A stretch of 64,000 nucleotides of DNA from Aureimonas populi (GCF_017815515.1 NZ_CP072611.1:1488001-1552000); one strand, 5' to 3'; shown: positions 44,812-58,674, counted from the stretch's first letter. A program made the numbers and translations. Notes: generated by a model not told the origin, from the letters alone.

Positions 44812-44933
44812 CAGGGCGTGCCGAAAGCCCGCCGGGCTGGCGTTCGGCGCAGCCTTCTCCGGGCGTCATCCTTCCTCAAGGCCGCAATGGCGCTGGATGA
44901 GCGTTGTGGCCACCATTCCCGGTGGGCGTGCTC

Positions 44934-46463
44934 TCAGGACGGTTGCCGAGGCCGGAAGGCGATCTCGCACTCGGCCTCGATCTGCCGATCCCATTCCGCC
45001 TTGCCGAGCTCCGCCAGCGGCAGGATGCGCGCCCCGCGCCGCGTGAAGGGAAAGCGTCGTGCGTCCGTCGAGGCCCATCCCCCGCTGTCCACCACGTAAA
45101 TGCCGTTCTCGGCCAGCGGCGTGAAAGACGTGCGGAAGTGGTTGCTCGACTTCACGTGGATGATCGCCTTGTCCTCCAGAACGATGCCCTGGCTGCGGAA
45201 GGCCTGCGTGTCGTAGGCCTGAATGCGTTCGGTGACGAGAGCGACATGGCCGGCCTCGCCGACGCGCAGGACCGCGCCCGGCCCGCCTTCCAGAAGCTCG
45301 CCGAAGAGGTTCGCCCCCTCGTTGCGGTAGCGGACCTCGCCCAGGCGCTCCACCGTCACCTCGGCCCGGAACGGCTCGCCATCGCGCATCCGGCCCATCG
45401 CCACCACGCCGCGCTTCCCTTCGCCGATGGCCTTTGCAGCACGCACGGCATCCGCGTCCACCAGGAAACCCGCCGCGAAGGGCAGGCTCTGCCCGGCGAG
45501 CGCGGCGATGATGTCGGCGACATCGGCAACGCCCCCCGATCCCGGATTGTCGCCCGCATCGGCGACGACGACACGGCCCTCGGCGGCCCGCGCGAAAATC
45601 TCCGGCGCGGCCTCCGCGAAGGAGGGCGCCCTCTTCAGCATCGCGTCACGCCGCTCCCAGATCGCCTCGGCCATGTCCCGGAAGGCTCGGCGCATCGCCT
45701 CGTCATCCGTCCCGGTAACGAGCACGGAACTGCCGACCTCCTCGGAATCGACGTAAGGAAAGCCGCCCATCACGACGACATCGGCAAGGCCCTCGCGTCT
45801 CTCGACTTCGTTCGACAGCGCGACAAGGTCGCGGAATGGGGCGGCGTCGCTCGTCTGCGCGCTCATGGGCGCGGCCAGCGGCAGACGGAAGCGGCGCGTG
45901 CGCCAGGGCGTGGCGTCGAGCGCGAGACGCATCAGCTTCTGCCCCCGCGCCCTGGTGTCGGCATGGGGATAGAGCTTGCCGCCGATCACCACATCCACCG
46001 TATGGGGAAGGGCGGGCTCGACATTGGCGTGGAAATCGAGCGGCACGGCGATGCGCACGCGCGGCCCCACGATCGCGCGCACCTTTCGCGCAAGATCGGT
46101 CTCGGGAGCCTCGACGCCCTCCACCACCAGCGCGCCGTGCAGAAGCAACGCCACCACGTCCACCGGGCCGCTCGCGGCGATGTCCTCCAGCGAGCGGACG
46201 ATCTCGCCCACGAGCCGGTGGTAGCTCTTCCCGTCCAGCGTTCCGCCGGGCAGGCAGCCCGTGCACAGGCCGTAGGCGATCTCGTATCCCGCCTCGTCCA
46301 GCGCCTCCGTCACCCCGCCCAGCCAGTTGCTCGTCGATCCGAATTCCCGCCGGACGGCTTGGCCCGAGACATATTGCGCCGAGCGAAAGCCTTCGTAGGA
46401 AGCCTTGGCGGGGGTGAAGGCGTTGGCTTCGTGAAAGAGCTGGATGACGGCGGCGCGGGGCAT
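44934..46463 (-). CDS. M81-family metallopeptidase (MlrC/microcystinase C-like)
   Basis: The 509-residue protein has both MlrC domains: N-terminal F-H-E-A-N-A-F-T-P with a L-L-L-H-G-A-L-V segment and I-G-G-K-L-Y-P-H-A-D-T, and the C-terminal block V-V-A-D-A-G-D-N-P-G-S-G-G. The name comes from microcystin degradation, but most members occur in unrelated amide or peptide catabolic clusters, which fits here. ATG at 46463 with AAGG eight bases upstream is chosen over a TTG two codons earlier. It is convergent with the amidohydrolase. The exact substrate is unknown; gamma-glutamyl or modified dipeptides are plausible. Confidence 0.88.
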   Translation of the reverse strand: MPRAAVIQLFHEANAFTPAKASYEGFRSAQYVSGQAVRREFGSTSNWLGGVTEALDEAGYEIAYGLCTGCLPGGTLDGKSYHRLVGEIVRSLEDIAASGPVDVVALLLHGALVVEGVEAPETDLARKVRAIVGPRVRIAVPLDFHANVEPALPHTVDVVIGGKLYPHADTRARGQKLMRLALDATPWRTRRFRLPLAAPMSAQTSDAAPFRDLVALSNEVERREGLADVVVMGGFPYVDSEEVGSSVLVTGTDDEAMRRAFRDMAEAIWERRDAMLKRAPSFAEAAPEIFARAAEGRVVVADAGDNPGSGGVADVADIIAALAGQSLPFAAGFLVDADAVRAAKAIGEGKRGVVAMGRMRDGEPFRAEVTVERLGEVRYRNEGANLFGELLEGGPGAVLRVGEAGHVALVTERIQAYDTQAFRSQGIVLEDKAIIHVKSSNHFRTSFTPLAENGIYVVDSGGWASTDARRFPFTRRGARILPLAELGKAEWDRQIEAECEIAFRPRQPS

Positions 46464-46550
46464 CGGCAAACCTTAGGGATGATCGGTCGAAAAACGGAAC
46501 GGGAGGAGGCTACACCTCGCGCCCGTCCTGCCAGCGAGGACAGGGAAGGA

Positions 46551-46649
46551 TCAACCGCGCGGGGCCTTGCGCATGTAGCGCAAATCCTGCCGCGGGTCGG
46601 AGAAGGCCCCGTCGCCCGGCAGGAGGGCCTCCGTAGGCCATGACGTCAT
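46551..46649 (-). CDS. Candidate 32-residue ORF translationally coupled to the glyoxalase-like gene
   Basis: An ATG at 46649 overlaps the stop codon of the upstream glyoxalase-like gene by four bases (ATGA), the same arrangement used by most true genes nearby. It encodes M-T-S-W-P-T-E-A-L-L-P-G-D-G-A-F-S-D and continues D-L-R-Y-M-R-K-A-P-R-G. Composition looks protein-like rather than random, but no family is recognised. It could be a real small protein, or the frameshifted natural tail of the upstream protein. Confidence 0.4.
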   Translation of the reverse strand: MTSWPTEALLPGDGAFSDPRQDLRYMRKAPRG

Positions 46650-47320
46650 GGGATCAGGCTCTCGTCGATATGGATGCCGGCTTCCCGCGCGATGGCGGCC
46701 TTGTGCTCGCTGGAGAGGCTCTGCCGCATCTCGATCGTGATCCGTCCCTCCGGCTCATCCGCGACGGCAACGTCGCCGGCCTCCTCGCTCGCGAGATGCG
46801 TCAGGGCGGTGCTGCCGGGGAACGCGGCGGACAGGATGCGGCTCGCGCCGTTGGCGTGCGCCATGGCGCCTTGCGTCCAGACGAGGGCCGGGGTGTGGTG
46901 CTGGCAGAACAGGCATTGCAGGCCGGGCGTCGAGGCGCGGGGCAGGCGGATCACCGAGAAGCGCAGCTCGCCCTCGGCCATCGGCCGGGAGAAGGTGCGC
47001 GCCGGCTCGGCGTCTATGCCCCTTCGCGCCAGCATCGCGGCCGTCCGCGCCACGTCGCCGCTGCGCAGGGCGATACCCCGCAGGCCGGGGCCGGCGCGCA
47101 ACAGCGTTCGCCAGCCCTCGTTGGCCGGGGTCGGCGCGACGATGCCCATCAGCTCGACATAGGCGCCGGGCAGCATGATGCAGCTATTGGCCGTTCCCAT
47201 CGCCTCGCTGTGGCAGGCGGTCGGCGTGAGCGTGAAGCCCGATTCCGCGAAGGCCGCGCGCGCTCTTTCGAGGCTCGGCACAAGCGCGACGAGATGGTCC
47301 ACGGGAAGCCGGATCGACAT
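46646..47320 (-). CDS. Glyoxalase-like (VOC fold) protein
   Basis: The 224-residue protein starts with the typical VOC strand V-D-H-L-V-A-L-V-P-S-L-E-R-A and has a second module with R-F-S-V-I-R-L-P. H in V-D-H and a later Q-H-H-T-P segment could bind metal. It resembles the Glyoxalase_3 group (PF13468), for which no activity is firmly known. The start at 47320 is best served by GAGAGG eight bases upstream; ATGs at 47326 and 47344 are in frame. It is on the same strand as the M81 gene and may belong to that group. Confidence 0.75.
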   Translation of the reverse strand: MSIRLPVDHLVALVPSLERARAAFAESGFTLTPTACHSEAMGTANSCIMLPGAYVELMGIVAPTPANEGWRTLLRAGPGLRGIALRSGDVARTAAMLARRGIDAEPARTFSRPMAEGELRFSVIRLPRASTPGLQCLFCQHHTPALVWTQGAMAHANGASRILSAAFPGSTALTHLASEEAGDVAVADEPEGRITIEMRQSLSSEHKAAIAREAGIHIDESLIP

Positions 47321-47512
47321 GCTCATCCCCTCTCGCACCGTCATCGTCGATGACTGCGCACCTCGAGGCTGCGATGGCGATGATCCGGCGTCTGCCCCGG
47401 CGGCGCTGAGTGCCGGCGCGCCACGGATTGCGACCCTACAGTAAGGCTGGCACGTGGAGTGTCAACGCGCGACACGCGGGGCCACTTTTCCAGAATCCAT
47501 GCAAACGGTCTC

Positions 47513-48928
47513 TTATAGCACGCGGTAGGGGACGAACTCGCGCAGGTTCGGGTCCACGGCGATCGGGCGGTCGGAGGGGGGGAAGGCGCGCTGGTCGCAG
47601 CCGGTGCGGGGGCACAGGCGGCAGGAGATGCCGATGGGCGTGCCGCGCTTGGCGGTGTCGATGCCGTCGGCATAGATGAACTCCTGCGCGTGCGCCGCCT
47701 CGCAGCCGAGCGCCACGGCGTAGCGGCGCGGCGGCCGCGCATAGGAGCCCGAGGGCTTCACCAGCCCCTTGGCCATGGAGACGTAGCGCACCCCGTCCGG
47801 CGTTTCGGCGAGCTGCACCAGGACACGGTCGGGAATGGCGACGGCCTCGTGCACGATCCAGAGCGGGCAGGCGCCGCCGAAGCGGGCGAACTGGAGGCGC
47901 GTCGCCGAATGGCGCTTGGTGATGTTGCCGGCCATGTCCACGCGGCAGAAGAAGAAGGGAATGCCCCGCTCGCCCGGCCGCTGGAGGGTGGAGAGGCGGT
48001 GGCAGGTCTGCTCGAAACTGGTCTGGAAGCGCTGGCACAAGCGGTCGATGTCGTGGCGCATGGCGCGCGCGGCCCGCCGGAAGGGGCCGTAGGGCATCAG
48101 CAAGGCCGCCGCGGCGTAGTTCAGGAGCCCCGCCGTCAGGAGCCGGCGGCCCTCGGGGCTCGGCAGCGCGGCCCGGTCCAGCACCGAGGCCAGCTCGTCG
48201 GCGAGGTTCTGCGCCCCGATCTGGTGGGCGATCATGAAGCGCCGCGTTTCCGGCGGCAGCCCCCGGCCGAGAAGAAGGAGGCCGCGCGCGGCCTCGAAGC
48301 GGCGCAGGACGCCCTCGCCCTCGCCCTCCTCCATCTCGCGCAGCTCCACGCCGTTGCGCTCCTTCAGGAAGGCGGCCAGCCGCGCCTCGCCGGCGGGCAG
48401 GGGGCCGAGCGTGCCGGCCAGCGCCTCGGCCGCGCGGTCGAGAGGGTCGATATAGTTGCCGGCCTCGTGGAACCAGTCGCGGATCTCCTCCCAGGGCAGG
48501 CGGGTCGCGCCGGGAACCCCGCTCGAAAGCGCCTCGTCGGCGATCTGGCGTTGGCGGTGCGTGTCGCGCCAGGCGGTGTGCAGGCGGATGAGGAGCTCGG
48601 CCAGCGCGGGCTGCTGCTCCATCGCCCGCGCCATGCGGCTGGAGCGTTCCAGATCGTCGAACAGCGGATCGTCGAACACCGCCTTGAGGGCCGCCTCGCG
48701 CCGCGCCGCCGCCGCGCGCCCGTCGCTCCAGTCGAGCGGAAACAGTTTGGCGAGGCGGGCGGCGATGGGGGCGGTCAACGGCCGGTTGTCGTTTTCCAGT
48801 TGCGAGAGATAGCTGACCGAGAGCCCGAGGCGAGCGGCCATCGCGGCCTGCCCGAGCCCCTGGGACAGACGAAGAGCGCGTAGCTCCGTTCCTGCGTAAA
48901 GGCGACTATGTCCCGGTTTTTGTGCCAT
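47513..48928 (-). CDS. pccR: XRE-type ScfR-family regulator, PccR-like (short-chain acyl-CoA responsive)
   Basis: The 471-residue protein has an N-terminal XRE helix-turn-helix (about 11-66, including [11 protein letters not shown] and [14 protein letters not shown]), a long helical region of the ImmA/IrrE-like (DUF955) type, and a C-terminal domain with C-R-L-C-P-R-T-G-C. This is the layout of ScfR regulators, whose studied member PccR of Rhodobacter sphaeroides controls propionyl-CoA carboxylase. It is divergent from pccB, and the gap holds four TTTGCA-like elements. It probably senses propionyl-CoA or a similar acyl-CoA. The symbol is given by context and family. Confidence 0.85.
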   Translation of the reverse strand: MAQKPGHSRLYAGTELRALRLSQGLGQAAMAARLGLSVSYLSQLENDNRPLTAPIAARLAKLFPLDWSDGRAAAARREAALKAVFDDPLFDDLERSSRMARAMEQQPALAELLIRLHTAWRDTHRQRQIADEALSSGVPGATRLPWEEIRDWFHEAGNYIDPLDRAAEALAGTLGPLPAGEARLAAFLKERNGVELREMEEGEGEGVLRRFEAARGLLLLGRGLPPETRRFMIAHQIGAQNLADELASVLDRAALPSPEGRRLLTAGLLNYAAAALLMPYGPFRRAARAMRHDIDRLCQRFQTSFEQTCHRLSTLQRPGERGIPFFFCRVDMAGNITKRHSATRLQFARFGGACPLWIVHEAVAIPDRVLVQLAETPDGVRYVSMAKGLVKPSGSYARPPRRYAVALGCEAAHAQEFIYADGIDTAKRGTPIGISCRLCPRTGCDQRAFPPSDRPIAVDPNLREFVPYRVL

Positions 48929-48930
48929 GG

Positions 48931-48974
48931 TTTGTAAAGTTGGCCTTTGCAGTTTTGCAAATTCACATTTGCAT
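48931..48974. promoter_or_regulatory. Cluster of TTTGCA-type elements in the pccR-pccB divergent promoter
   Basis: TTTGTAAA (48931), TTTGCAG (48946), TTTGCAAA (48954) and TTTGCAT (48968) occur within 44 bases of an otherwise GC-rich region. PccR-type regulators are reported to bind paired TTTGCAA-like half-sites, so this is the likely operator for both the regulator gene and the propionate operon. Confidence 0.65.
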
Positions 48975-49034
48975 ATCGCCCGGGGACTTGAAAGAAACGT
49001 TCGCGATGAAGGTGGCTTCCGAGGGAGGAACGGC

Positions 49035-50567
49035 TTGCTTCAGATTCTGGCCAAGCTTGAAGACAAGCGCGCCCGCGCACGCCTGGGTGGCGGAGAGGTG
49101 CGCATCGAGGCGCAACATGCCAAGGGCCGGCTGACGGCGCGCGAGCGCCTGACGGTCCTCCTCGACGAGGGCTCCTTCGAGGAGCTCGACACCTATGTCG
49201 AGCACAATTGCGCCGATTTCGGCATGGAGGAGCAGCGCATCCCCGGCGACGGGGTGGTGACGGGCTCGGGCACCATCAACGGCCGCCTCGTCTTCGTCTT
49301 CTCCCAGGACTTCACCGTCTTCGGCGGCTCGCTCTCCGAGCGCCACGCCGCCAAGATCTGCAAGATCATGGACATGGCGCTGAAGGTCGGCGCGCCGGTG
49401 ATCGGCCTCAACGATTCGGGCGGCGCGCGCATACAGGAGGGCGTGGCGAGCCTCGGGGGCTATGCGGAGGTGTTCCAGCGCAACGTGCTGGCCTCGGGCG
49501 TCGTGCCGCAGATCAGCCTCGTGATGGGCCCCTGCGCGGGCGGGGCGGTCTACTCGCCGGCCATGACAGACTTCATCTTCATGGTGAAGCACTCCTCCTA
49601 CATGTTCGTCACCGGCCCGGACGTGGTGAAGACGGTGACGGGCGAGCGCGTCAGCCAGGAGGATCTGGGCGGGGCCGTGACGCATTCGACGCGCTCGGGC
49701 GTCGCCGACATGGCGCTGGAAAACGACATCGAGGCGCTCATGACGACGCGCGACTTCTTCGATTTCCTGCCGCTCTCCAATCGCTCGGGCGTTCCCGAGC
49801 GCCCGACCTCGGACCCGGCCGACCGGATCGAACCGAGCCTCGACACGCTGATCCCCGATTCGTCCAACAAGCCCTACGACATGCGCGAACTGATCGTGAA
49901 GGTCGTGGACGAGGGCGATTTCTTCGAGCTTCAGCCGGGCCATGCCGCCAACATCGTCATCGGCTTCGGCCGCATCGAGGGGCGCACGGTCGGTTTCGTG
50001 GCCAACCAGCCGATGGTGCTGGCCGGGGTGCTGGACATCAACTCCTCCAAGAAGGCCGCGCGCTTCGTGCGCTTCTGCGACGCGTTCGAGATTCCCATCG
50101 TCACCTTCGTGGACGTGCCCGGCTTCCTGCCGGGCGTGGCGCAGGAGCATTCGGGCATCATCAAGCACGGCGCCAAGCTGCTCTTCGCCTATGGCGAGGC
50201 GACCTGCCCGAAGATCACCGTCATCACCCGCAAGGCCTATGGCGGCGCCTACGACGTGATGGCCTCCAAGCACCTGCGCGGCGACCTGAACTATGCCTGG
50301 CCGACCGCCGAGATCGCGGTAATGGGCGCCAAGGGCGCGGTGGAGATCATCTTCCGCAAGGATGCCGGCGACCCGGACAAGATCGCCGCGCGAACCAGGG
50401 AATACGAGGAGCGCTTCGCCAACCCCTTCGTGGCCGCATCCAAGGGCTTCATCGACGAGGTGATCATGCCCCATTCCACGCGCCGGCGCATCGCGCTTGG
50501 CCTTCGCAAGCTGCGGGGCAAGCGGCTGGAGAACCCCTGGAAGAAACACGACAACATCCCGCTGTGA
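49035..50567 (+). CDS. pccB: Propionyl-CoA carboxylase beta chain (carboxyltransferase)
   Basis: The 510-residue subunit transfers the carboxyl group from biotin to propionyl-CoA, giving (S)-methylmalonyl-CoA. The crotonase-like acyl-CoA motifs are present: [31 protein letters not shown] and the ending K-H-D-N-I-P-L. The frame is open far upstream, but family length and GGGAGG six bases ahead point to the TTG at 49035 as start. First gene of the propionate operon, divergent from pccR. Confidence 0.93.
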   Translation: MLQILAKLEDKRARARLGGGEVRIEAQHAKGRLTARERLTVLLDEGSFEELDTYVEHNCADFGMEEQRIPGDGVVTGSGTINGRLVFVFSQDFTVFGGSLSERHAAKICKIMDMALKVGAPVIGLNDSGGARIQEGVASLGGYAEVFQRNVLASGVVPQISLVMGPCAGGAVYSPAMTDFIFMVKHSSYMFVTGPDVVKTVTGERVSQEDLGGAVTHSTRSGVADMALENDIEALMTTRDFFDFLPLSNRSGVPERPTSDPADRIEPSLDTLIPDSSNKPYDMRELIVKVVDEGDFFELQPGHAANIVIGFGRIEGRTVGFVANQPMVLAGVLDINSSKKAARFVRFCDAFEIPIVTFVDVPGFLPGVAQEHSGIIKHGAKLLFAYGEATCPKITVITRKAYGGAYDVMASKHLRGDLNYAWPTAEIAVMGAKGAVEIIFRKDAGDPDKIAARTREYEERFANPFVAASKGFIDEVIMPHSTRRRIALGLRKLRGKRLENPWKKHDNIPL

Positions 50568-50590
50568 GCGGCGTGGGGAGGCAGGAAGCC

Positions 50591-50996
50591 ATGCTGTTCG
50601 GCCGTTTGAACCATGTGGGCATCGCCGTGCCCTCGATGGAGGAGGCGCAGGAGCGCTACCGGGCCCTGTTCGGGGCGGGTGCCGTGGGCGAGCCGGTGGA
50701 CCTGCCAGCCCACGGCGTCACCGCCTGCTTCGTCTCCACCGGCAACAGCGAGATCGAGCTGATCGCGCCGCTCGGGGAAGCGAGCCCGCTCGCGGCCTTC
50801 CTGGAGAAGTCGCCGGCCGGCGCGCAGCACCATCTGTGCTTCGAGGTGGCCGATCTTCCCGCCGCGCTCCGGGCCCTGAAAGCGGAGGGCAGGCGCGTTC
50901 TGGGCGAGCCCCGCATCGGCGCGCACGGCACCCTCGTCGCCTTCCTTCATCCGAAGGACATGGGCGGCATTCTCACCGAGATCATGGAGGCGCCCC

Positions 50997-51010
<14 letters not shown>
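50591..51010 (+). CDS. mce: Methylmalonyl-CoA epimerase
   Basis: The 139-residue VOC protein converts (S)- to (R)-methylmalonyl-CoA. It shows the family start [10 protein letters not shown], then E-L-I-A-P-L-G, H-H-L-C-F-E-V and the end F-L-H-P-K-D-M-G-G. Metal ligands are His in N-H-V-G, His in H-H-L-C and Glu near the C-terminus. The ATG at 50591 follows an AGGAAG ribosome-binding site. The gene end overlaps the mutase start by 14 bases, linking epimerase and mutase directly. Confidence 0.92.
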
Positions 51011-53129
<2,119 letters not shown>

Positions 53130-53165
53130 CGCCCGCCCTCTCCGCCTCCTGACCGGGACTGCTGC

Positions 53166-55136
53166 ATGTTCAAGAAAATCCTCGTTGCCAATCGCGGTGA
53201 GATCGCGGCCCGCGTCATCCGCACCGCGCGCCGGATGGGCATCGCGACCGTCGCCGTCTATTCGGACGCTGACGCGCGCAGCCCGCATGTGGAGCTGGCC
53301 GACGAGGCCGTGCGTCTCGGCCCGCCCCCGGCCTCCGAAAGCTATCTCCTGGCCGACGCCATCCTGAAGGCCTGCCGCAAGACGGGCGCGGACGCGGTGC
53401 ATCCCGGCTATGGCTTCCTCTCGGAGCGCGAGAGCTTCGCAAGGCTCCTGCGCGAGAGCGACATCACCTTCATCGGCCCGCCGCCGGAAGCCATCGCGGC
53501 CATGGGCGACAAGATCGAGTCCAAGAAGCTGGCGCGCGAGGCCGGCGTCTCGGTGGTGCCCGGCTTCATCGGCGAGATCGAGAACGCCGCCCACGCGGTG
53601 GCGATCGCCGAGGAGATCGGCTTTCCGGTGATGATGAAGGCATCGGCCGGCGGCGGCGGCAAGGGGATGCGCCTGGCCTTCAGCGCGCAGGACGTGCGCG
53701 ACAGCTTCGATCCGGTGCGCCGCGAGGGGCTTTCGAGCTTCGGCGACGACCGCATCTTCATCGAGAAGTTCGTGGAGAATCCGCGCCATATCGAGATCCA
53801 GCTTCTGGGCGACAGGCACGGCAACGTCCTGCATCTGGGCGAGCGCGAATGCTCGGTGCAGCGCCGCCACCAGAAGGTGATCGAGGAGGCGCCGTCCCCC
53901 TTCGTGACGCCGCGGATGCGAACGGCCATGGGCGAGCAGGCGGTGCAGCTCGCCAAGGCCGTCGGCTATCATTCCGCCGGCACGGTGGAGTTCATCGCCG
54001 GCGCCGACCGCTCCTTCTACTTCCTCGAGATGAACACGCGCCTCCAGGTGGAGCACCCCGTCACCGAGTTCGTCACCGGCCTCGACCTCGTGGAGCAGAT
54101 GATCCGCGTGGCGGCGGGCGAGAGGCTGGCCTTCGCGCAGGAGAACGTGACGCTGAAGGGCTGGGCGGTGGAGACGCGCATCTACGCCGAGGACCCCTAT
54201 CGCGGCTTCCTGCCGTCCATCGGGCGCCTGTCTCGCTATCGCCCGCCCGAGGCGTCCGGGACCGTCCGCGTCGACGACGGCGTCGTCGAGGGCTCGGAAA
54301 TCTCGATGTTCTACGACCCGATGATCGCCAAGCTCATCACCTATGGGGAGGATCGCCTCTCGGCGGTGGACGCGCAGGTCCGGGCGCTCGACCGCTTCGA
54401 GCTGGAGGGCATCGGCCACAATATCGACTTCCTCTCCGCCCTGATGCAGCATGAGCGCTTTCGCGAGGGGCGGTTGACCACGGGCTTCATCGCCGAGGAA
54501 TATCCGGGCGGCTTTGCCGGCGCGCCGGCCGGCGAGGCGCTCATCGCCAGGCTGGCCGCCGCCGCCGCCCTCCTTCAGCGCGTCGAGACGGCGCGCGCGC
54601 GCCGTCTCGACGGGCGGCTGGGGCCCTTGCCCGCGGCGCCCGCAGAATGGATCGTGCGCTTCGGCGGCGCCGACCACCGCGTGGAGCTGGAGAACGGCAC
54701 GGTTCTCGTCGATGGCGAGGCGATCGAGGTGGAGCTCGACTTCATCCCCGGCCAGCGCCTTGTGGAGGCGCGCTTCGACGGCGAGCCCCTGGCGCTCCGG
54801 GTCGCGCGCGAGCGGGGGCGCTGGACGCTGACGACGCGTGGCGCCTCGCATTCGATCACCGTGCTGCCACCGCTCGTCGCCGAACTGTCGCGTCACATGA
54901 TCGAGCGCGCCCCGCCGGACCTCTCGCGTTTCCTCCTGTGCCCGATGCCCGGCGTCGTGACCGCAATTCACGTCAGGCCGGGGGAGGCGGTGGAGCCGGG
55001 GCAGGCGCTCGCCACCATCGAGGCGATGAAGATGGAGAACGTCCTTCGCGCCGAAAAGGCCGGCACGGTCTCGCAGGTCTGCGTCAAGCCCGGCGAAAGC
55101 CTCATGGTCGAGGCCGTCATCCTGGAATTCGAATGA
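53166..55136 (+). CDS. pccA: Propionyl-CoA carboxylase alpha chain (biotin carboxylase + biotin carrier)
   Basis: The 656-residue subunit carboxylates its own biotin with ATP and bicarbonate. Seen: N-terminal K-I-L-V-A-N-R-G-E-I-A-A-R-V, ATP-grasp M-M-K-A-S-A-G-G-G-G-K-G-M, G-E-R-E-C-S-V-Q-R-R-H-Q-K, E-M-N-T-R-L-Q-V-E-H-P-V-T-E and the biotinyl Lys622 in E-A-M-K-M-E-N near the C-terminus. The central BT domain that contacts PccB lies between. With pccB it completes the carboxylase, although epimerase and mutase genes are inserted between the two subunits. Confidence 0.94.
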   Translation: MFKKILVANRGEIAARVIRTARRMGIATVAVYSDADARSPHVELADEAVRLGPPPASESYLLADAILKACRKTGADAVHPGYGFLSERESFARLLRESDITFIGPPPEAIAAMGDKIESKKLAREAGVSVVPGFIGEIENAAHAVAIAEEIGFPVMMKASAGGGGKGMRLAFSAQDVRDSFDPVRREGLSSFGDDRIFIEKFVENPRHIEIQLLGDRHGNVLHLGERECSVQRRHQKVIEEAPSPFVTPRMRTAMGEQAVQLAKAVGYHSAGTVEFIAGADRSFYFLEMNTRLQVEHPVTEFVTGLDLVEQMIRVAAGERLAFAQENVTLKGWAVETRIYAEDPYRGFLPSIGRLSRYRPPEASGTVRVDDGVVEGSEISMFYDPMIAKLITYGEDRLSAVDAQVRALDRFELEGIGHNIDFLSALMQHERFREGRLTTGFIAEEYPGGFAGAPAGEALIARLAAAAALLQRVETARARRLDGRLGPLPAAPAEWIVRFGGADHRVELENGTVLVDGEAIEVELDFIPGQRLVEARFDGEPLALRVARERGRWTLTTRGASHSITVLPPLVAELSRHMIERAPPDLSRFLLCPMPGVVTAIHVRPGEAVEPGQALATIEAMKMENVLRAEKAGTVSQVCVKPGESLMVEAVILEFE

Positions 55137-55151
55137 GGGCGGGCGGCTTGA

Positions 55152-56690
<1,539 letters not shown>

Positions 56691-56731
56691 GCCAGGCGCC
56701 GTCCGGCGGCGCGTTTTCTGGGAGGAAGACA

Positions 56732-58633
56732 ATGGGCTACCGCGAAGTCTACGATTCCTGGCTCGCCGATCCGTCCGGATTCTGGCTGGAACAGGCCCGC
56801 AAGCTCGAATGGGAGCGCGAGCCGGCCATCGGCGTGGACGAGGCCGCCGGCATCTACGGCCGCTGGTTCCCGGACGGCATCTGCAACACATGCCACAACG
56901 CGCTGGACCGGCACGTGGCGGCCGGCCACGGCGAGCGAACCGCGCTGATCTACGATTCCCCCGTCACCGGCACCAAGCGCCGCTTTTCCTATGCCGAGCT
57001 TCTGCACGAGGTGAAGGCGGCCGCCCTGATGCTCACCGATCTCGGCGTCGCGGCCGGGGACCGGGTCGTCGTCTACATGCCGATGGTGCCCGAGGCGGTG
57101 ATCTCGATGCTGGCCTGCGCGCGCGTGGGCGCCATCCATTCCGTGGTCTTCGGCGGCTTTGCCGCGCGCGAGCTGGCCATGCGCATCGAGGATGCGCAGC
57201 CCAGGGTGGTGCTCTCGGCCTCCTGCGGCATCGAGCCCTCGCGCGTCATTCCCTACAAGCCGCTGCTGGACGCGGCCATCGAGCAGTCGCGCCACAAGCC
57301 GCAGGCCTGCGTGATCCTGAAGCGCCCCGAGGCCGAGGCCGCGCTCACGCCGGGCCGCGACCAAGACTGGGACGAGGCCGTCGGCCGCGCCCGTGCGGCC
57401 CTGGAGGAGGGGCGCGCCTCGCCCTGCGTCCCCGTGCCGGCCACCCATCCGCTCTACATCCTCTACACCTCCGGCACGACCGGCAGCCAGAAGGGTGTCC
57501 TTCGCGACCATGGCGGCCACATGGTGGCGCTGCATTGGTCGATGGAGGCGGTTTATGGCGTGAAGCCGGGCGAGACCTTCTGGGCCGCCTCCGATGTCGG
57601 CTGGGTGGTGGGCCATTCCTACATCGTCTACGCGCCGCTGCTCGCGGGCTGCGCCACGGTGCTCTACGAGGGCAAGCCCGTCGGCACGCCCGATGCCGGC
57701 GCCTTCTGGCGGGTGGCGGCCGAATACGGGGTGTGCGTGCTCTTCACCGCGCCGACCGCGATCCGCGCCGTGCGCAAGGTCGATCCCGAGGCCGCCCTTG
57801 TGAAGGAACACGACCTGTCGAGGCTGCGCGCCCTGTTCCTGGCCGGCGAGCGCGCCGACCCCGATACGGTGGAGTGGGCCGAGAACTCGCTCGGCGTGCC
57901 GGTGATCGACCATTGGTGGCAGACCGAGACGGGCTTTGCCATCGCGGCCAACCCCCTGGGCATCGAGAAGCTGCCGGTGCGGCGCGGCTCGCCGAGCGTT
58001 CCCATGCCCGGCTACCGCATCGAGATCCTCGACGAGGCCGGCCAGCCGGTGCCGCCCGGCACCTTCGGCACCATCGCCATCCGCCTGCCGCTGCCGCCCT
58101 GCGCGCTGCCCACGCTCTGGCGCTCCGACCAGCGCTTTCGCGACGTCTATCTCTCCGCCTATCCCGGCTACTACTCCACCGCCGACGCCGGCATGCTGAC
58201 CGAGGACGGCTATGTCTGGGTGATGGGCCGCACCGACGACGTCATCAACGTGGCCGGCCACCGCCTGTCCACCGGCGGCATCGAAGAGGTGCTGGCCGCC
58301 CATCCGGCCGTCGCCGAATGCGCCGTCATCGGCGTGAAGGACGACCTGAAGGGCGAGATTCCCTGCGGTTTCGTGGTCTTGAAGTCGAATTCGGCACAGG
58401 CCAGCCAGGCGCTGGCCCGCGAGGTCGCCGCGCTGGTGCGCGAAAGGATCGGCGCCGTCGCCTCGCTCAAGCGCCTCCTCTTCGTGGACCGCCTGCCCAA
58501 GACGCGCTCGGGCAAGATCCTGCGCGGCACGATGAAGAAGATCGCCGACGACGAAAGCTGGAACATGCCCGCCACCATCGAGGACCCTGCCGCTCTCTCG
58601 GAAATCGAGACCGCCTGGAAGACGGATGTCTAG
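56732..58633 (+). CDS. prpE: Propionyl-CoA synthetase (acetate/propionate-CoA ligase)
   Basis: The 633-residue ATP-dependent ligase activates propionate. It has the ACAS-type N-terminal cap (W-F-P-D-G-I-C-N-T-C-H-N), the phosphate loop Y-T-S-G-T-T-G-S-Q-K-G-V near 245-256, W-W-Q-T-E-T-G-F and the acetyl-regulated Lys595 in T-R-S-G-K-I-L-R-G. F-G-G-F-A and V-V-G-H-S-Y-I-V-Y support PrpE rather than Acs. The ATG at 56732 has GGAGGAAG just upstream. Last gene of the operon; a strong hairpin follows. Confidence 0.92.
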   Translation: MGYREVYDSWLADPSGFWLEQARKLEWEREPAIGVDEAAGIYGRWFPDGICNTCHNALDRHVAAGHGERTALIYDSPVTGTKRRFSYAELLHEVKAAALMLTDLGVAAGDRVVVYMPMVPEAVISMLACARVGAIHSVVFGGFAARELAMRIEDAQPRVVLSASCGIEPSRVIPYKPLLDAAIEQSRHKPQACVILKRPEAEAALTPGRDQDWDEAVGRARAALEEGRASPCVPVPATHPLYILYTSGTTGSQKGVLRDHGGHMVALHWSMEAVYGVKPGETFWAASDVGWVVGHSYIVYAPLLAGCATVLYEGKPVGTPDAGAFWRVAAEYGVCVLFTAPTAIRAVRKVDPEAALVKEHDLSRLRALFLAGERADPDTVEWAENSLGVPVIDHWWQTETGFAIAANPLGIEKLPVRRGSPSVPMPGYRIEILDEAGQPVPPGTFGTIAIRLPLPPCALPTLWRSDQRFRDVYLSAYPGYYSTADAGMLTEDGYVWVMGRTDDVINVAGHRLSTGGIEEVLAAHPAVAECAVIGVKDDLKGEIPCGFVVLKSNSAQASQALAREVAALVRERIGAVASLKRLLFVDRLPKTRSGKILRGTMKKIADDESWNMPATIEDPAALSEIETAWKTDV

Positions 58634-58674
58634 ATGTTCGGTCCCGGCATTTGGCAGCGCGGATTACGGATGAA

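Noticed and set aside
44819..44849. Imperfect hairpin between the convergent amidohydrolase and M81 genes
   Set aside because: Arms GCCGAA/TTCGGC with an inner AGCCC/GGGCT pair but a four-base bulge and no U-run. Possible terminator, too weak to list.
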